Shown here: piece after piece, positions 61,044 to 64,000 of the stretch | Layout of the letters: each line of letters starts with the position of its first letter | Position numbering within the stretch: position 1 is the first letter of the stretch | DNA from: Manduca sexta | Taxonomy: Eukaryota; Arthropoda; Insecta; Lepidoptera; Sphingidae | Reading direction: 5' to 3' | DNA: 64,000 bases | Assembly: GCF_014839805.1 (NCBI RefSeq) | Contig: NC_051123.1 | Coordinates: forward strand, 12,506,727-12,570,726 | The notes under the pieces: model-generated | Database searches by the model: none | What the model saw: only the letters and a program-made list of their open reading frames with translations | Told to the model about the DNA's origin: nothing | Program-made: the position numbers and the translations under genes

Positions 61044-61459
61044 ATTATATATAATATTAACTATATTATTTCTAGAAATACTGCTTAAATACATTAAGGA
61101 AGGCAAAACAAATATTGAAATACTTATCGATATTTTCAATGAAACAGATTACTTGATTTCCCTTTACATATTTATACACGAACATTAATAAACATCTGCA
61201 GCAATGTGAACATTAGAAATTTAAAACAACTCGTCTATCAGTCACGTGGTGTATATTAATTAGTTTTTTAAATTTAAAATTGCGTGACCTTTTTTAAAAA
61301 AACATTTAAATATGTATCTGACGCTTTGATATCCATTTCTAGTAAGATTTAAGTGACTACGCCAGGTGTTTTGAAATGTAGCATAGGTTAAAAAAAGATA
61401 ATTTTAGGAGTTATTGCCTATAAATATATATATATTGCCTATACTTTAGAACTTTCCCT

Positions 61460-61690
61460 GGTCGTAGGTTTCTCATATGTGACAGTCCGCCTGGGCAGGT
61501 ATCATCGCAATGTCTTTTTCTGCCGCCAAGCAGTAGTAGTCACCGTTGTGTTCAAGTTTAAAGGACATTGTAGCCAGTGTAACTACTAGACATAATAAGA
61601 CTTAACATTTCATGTTTCAGGATGGCGAGCGCAGTGGAATACCAAATAATACTTTGTAATTCAAGGTGTTGGATGCTGCTTACCATCGTT
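61460..61690 (+). repeat. Repeat family C copy
   Basis: Contains GTAGGTTTCTCATATGTGAC, TTCTGCCGCCAAGCAGTAG and GGATGGCGAGCGCAGTGG. The TTTATGGGCGG block near the 3' end is deleted. Confidence 0.72.
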
Positions 61691-62204
61691 TAACATTGCA
61701 ATAAAATGTTGTCAACCCGCGCAACCTGCGGATGTTAGGTATTATTATTAAGTACGTTTAAATTGATGTTTAAATTGAACTTACAATTTTCACGCGGTTT
61801 TATGCTGGATTTTGGACCAAAACCGAAATGTACCGCGTGGTTGACACCACGAACTATAACAAGTTTAAGCTTCATAACGTTCAAGGAATGGCTGCCAGGG
61901 TTCAGCCCGTGGCATTTCATTTAAGTCAACATCCCACTGCGTTTAATTTAAGTATTATATTGAATAATGATCAGTATGTCTATGATGAAGTATATCACAT
62001 TCAGGAAACGAAAAATTAAAAAAAAAAGTATTTTCCTAAATTTTAACTATTTATCCGGATTTCAACTATCTGTCTTTTATTACTTATTCGGGGAACAAAA
62101 GTTGTCTTTGAAAGGAAGGTATTATTTGTTTTGATTTTATCTTTTGATCCCCTGAATATAGTATTAGAGGAACCTCCTATGGTATTAGGGGAGGGCCCCT
62201 TAGT
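61691..62204. other. Intergenic, nothing recognised
   Basis: Overlapping 61-aa and 63-aa frames on opposite strands around 61735-62019. GTTGACACCACG and GTTGTCAACCCG form a weak inverted pair. 62717-63059 and 63181-63931 are likewise unassigned. Confidence 0.45.
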
Positions 62205-62400
62205 CTTTACTCATATACTGAAGAGTTTGTTGTATTGTTTGTTTGAACGTCTGAATCTCAGGAACGGCTAAACTAATTGTGATTTTATTTTCATTTCTAG
62301 AAAGCAACATTACTTCTGAGTGTTATAGGCTACGTCAAAATAAAATATCGGGAAATATAAAATATCCTGGAAAAGCTTTATAAAGCCAACGGAGCTGTAG
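62205..62400 (+). repeat. Helitron-like 5' segment
   Basis: TACTGAAGAGTTTGTTGTAT, then GTTTGTTTGAACG and AATCTCAGGAACGGCTAAAC. The same start is present at 63932-64000. It runs into a second Helitron-like element at about 62405. Confidence 0.55.
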
Positions 62401-62404
62401 GCAA

Positions 62405-62716
62405 ATGTTAGTCACTACATAGTATAAAACAAAGTCGCTTTCTTTGTCCCTATGTCCCTTTGTATGCTTAAATCTTTAAAACTACGCAACGGATTTTGAT
62501 GCGGTTTTTTTAATAGATAGAGTGATTCAAGAGGAAGGTTTATATGTATAATAACATCCATTAAATAGTGGAGAAATACTGTTATTTTGTTATGTTATAC
62601 GCTTGCGAAGCCAGAGCGGGCCGCTATATTTTTATATACAACGTTCACAGTTTTTCTGTAGTGTATTTAGTATCAGCATTGCACCCGTGCGAAGCCGGGG
62701 CGGGTCGCTAGTATTG
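62405..62716 (+). mobile_element. Non-autonomous Helitron-like element
   Basis: Left end TACATAGTATAAAACAAAGT followed by CGCTTTCTTTGTCCC. Right end GCACCCGTGCGAAGCCGGGG then CGGGTCGCTAGT, a GC-rich hairpin just before CTAG as Helitrons have. An earlier similar terminus (GCGAAGCCAGAGCGGGCCGCTA) is at 62604. No helicase coding. Confidence 0.65.
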
Positions 62717-63059
62717 TATAAATGTAGGCATTAGACAAACGCACATTTTTATTCATACGTATATAACATGTATCATAATTGTAAAGCTAACATTGGTAGT
62801 TACAAGGCTTTCGTAGTCAACAGAAATTTAACAATAGGAATAAACGGTAGAAAATTGTCAGCAAATTACGTTTAACTAGTAATTTGTAATCGATTATCTA
62901 GATGAGTGAACGATTAAATTAATTTAATAGGCGTGTGACAATGATAATATCTATTTAAAACTCTATTTTGCACGAAATTAGGGAAATATAGGAAGTAGGA
63001 AGTATTCTCATTATGATAATATTAAGTTCAAATACCGGGGTCTTACAATTTGTTTGTTA

Positions 63060-63180
63060 AAGATAACCTAATAAGTCGCTGGATGCTGTCCGCATCTAAA
63101 AGGTCGACTGGAAATCGTTGGGAGAGGCCCATGTTCAGCAGTGGACTTCACGTGGCGGCTGAAGATGATGAAAATTTTGT
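63060..63180 (+). mobile_element. 3' tail of a non-LTR retrotransposon
   Basis: CGCTGGATGCTGTCCGCATC, GGAGAGGCCCATGTTCAGCA and GTGGACTTCACGTGGCGGCT, then GAAGATGATGAAA. Reverse of the 20935 arrangement. The frame at 63050-63289 is not a gene. Confidence 0.65.
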
Positions 63181-63716
63181 CAAAATCGGTTTGTGGCGGT
63201 TTTGTGTTTTTTTATTTCAGTGGCATGCAGTGCTATGTAATTCGAATTACTGGCTGGTCCTTACTGTTTATTGGTTGTGGAGTTTGTGAGTTTCTTTTTA
63301 TTTGTGTTAGGTGAATGGGGTCTTAATATTCATGTAAGCCTCAATTAATCCGATCAATTGTCTTATGTTTTAAATTAATCTCGCGATTATCGCTAGCAAT
63401 AATTGAGTAAGTACAATTCTTGCCCCCAAATGGGTGAGTAACTTGCCCGTCTACTTGAAACTTCATAAGTCATCATCTAGGTATATTAATGTAAAATGTA
63501 AATGCTGTTTTTTTACACGCCTGTCTATGATAATATGTAGATACTACCTATATTTTTATGGTAGGTCCTAAGAAACCCATTAGAGTAATTTGAACATTAT
63601 GTCATCACTAGTACAAAATGATAATTTCCGATAGTGCTCTGGCAGGGCTTGCGCACTACGCATAAATGGGACATTAAATAAAGGCACCATTTAGTTTACA
63701 GCCTTTTTGATCATGA

Positions 63717-63730
63717 GAGGGGGGGGGGGC
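63717..63730. repeat. Homopolymer G run
   Basis: Roughly 12 consecutive G after GAGA. Its length may be unreliable in assembly. Confidence 0.8.
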
Positions 63731-63931
63731 AGAGATGTTGGTCGTTTGAAAAGTCAGTTACAATATCTACCTACACTTTACAATTATACAGAATAATATT
63801 TTCATGACAATATTCATGCAACATGTTTGAAATGGTGTTTTACGCCGGGAAAGACCAAGGGCAGTTGAAAAGAGACAGATTACAATTTGAACATTAGGGA
63901 AAATATATGCACTCACGCGATTACTATCTAT

Positions 63932-64000
63932 CTATACTATTTTATAAAGTTGAAGAGTTTGTTTGTTTGAACGCGGTAATCTCAGGAATTACTGTTCGAA
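63932..64000 (+). mobile_element. Helitron-like 5' end, cut by window edge
   Basis: TCTATACTATTTTATAAAGT then GAAGAGTTTGTTTGTTTGAA and CGCGGTAATCTCAGGAATTA, a typical lepidopteran Helitron 5' end beginning TC. The rest lies outside the window. Confidence 0.65.

Overview
This is eukaryotic, AT-rich, intron-containing DNA, almost certainly from a moth or butterfly (Lepidoptera). The repeats point there: tRNA-derived SINEs with perfect Pol III boxes, short terminal-inverted-repeat elements, non-LTR 3' ends with GAT-type tails, and Helitron termini of the kind common in lepidopteran genomes. The two recognisable genes, a short secreted astacin and a classic six-cysteine odorant-binding protein (OBP), fit an insect. 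I cannot name the species. Two 500-N runs (12421-12920 and 42003-42502) are assembly gaps.

Layout. From 1 to about 52 kb I find no protein gene I can defend. This stretch holds dispersed repeats: SINE family A (about 320 bp, ATT tail), SINE family B (about 270 bp, TATG tail), families C to I, several hairpin or TIR elements, and non-repetitive intergenic DNA. Between about 14.9 and 23.8 kb there are GC-rich, CCAAT-containing patches that look like promoter or enhancer DNA. One, at 22.0-22.9 kb, carries at least seven copies of a 16-19 bp motif and has no convincing ORF.

The gene-bearing part is 52.4-60.5 kb. A complete seven-exon astacin zinc metalloprotease gene (+ strand, 52527-57381, 313 aa) is followed tail-to-tail by a complete four-exon OBP gene (- strand, 60492-58001, 160 aa). 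Both gene models were assembled by hand from GT/AG junctions with matching phases, and both have a TATA box at a sensible distance. Both products are predicted to be secreted. Nothing here shows that they act together; they are simply convergent neighbours. Three introns of the two genes carry copies of one repeat family (G) with a conserved small hairpin.

The right end (60.6-64 kb) returns to repeats: truncated SINEs, family C, a Helitron-like element ending in CTAG, a non-LTR tail, and the 5' end of another Helitron-like element cut by the window edge. Most short ORFs in the window are chance or lie inside repeats and are not annotated.
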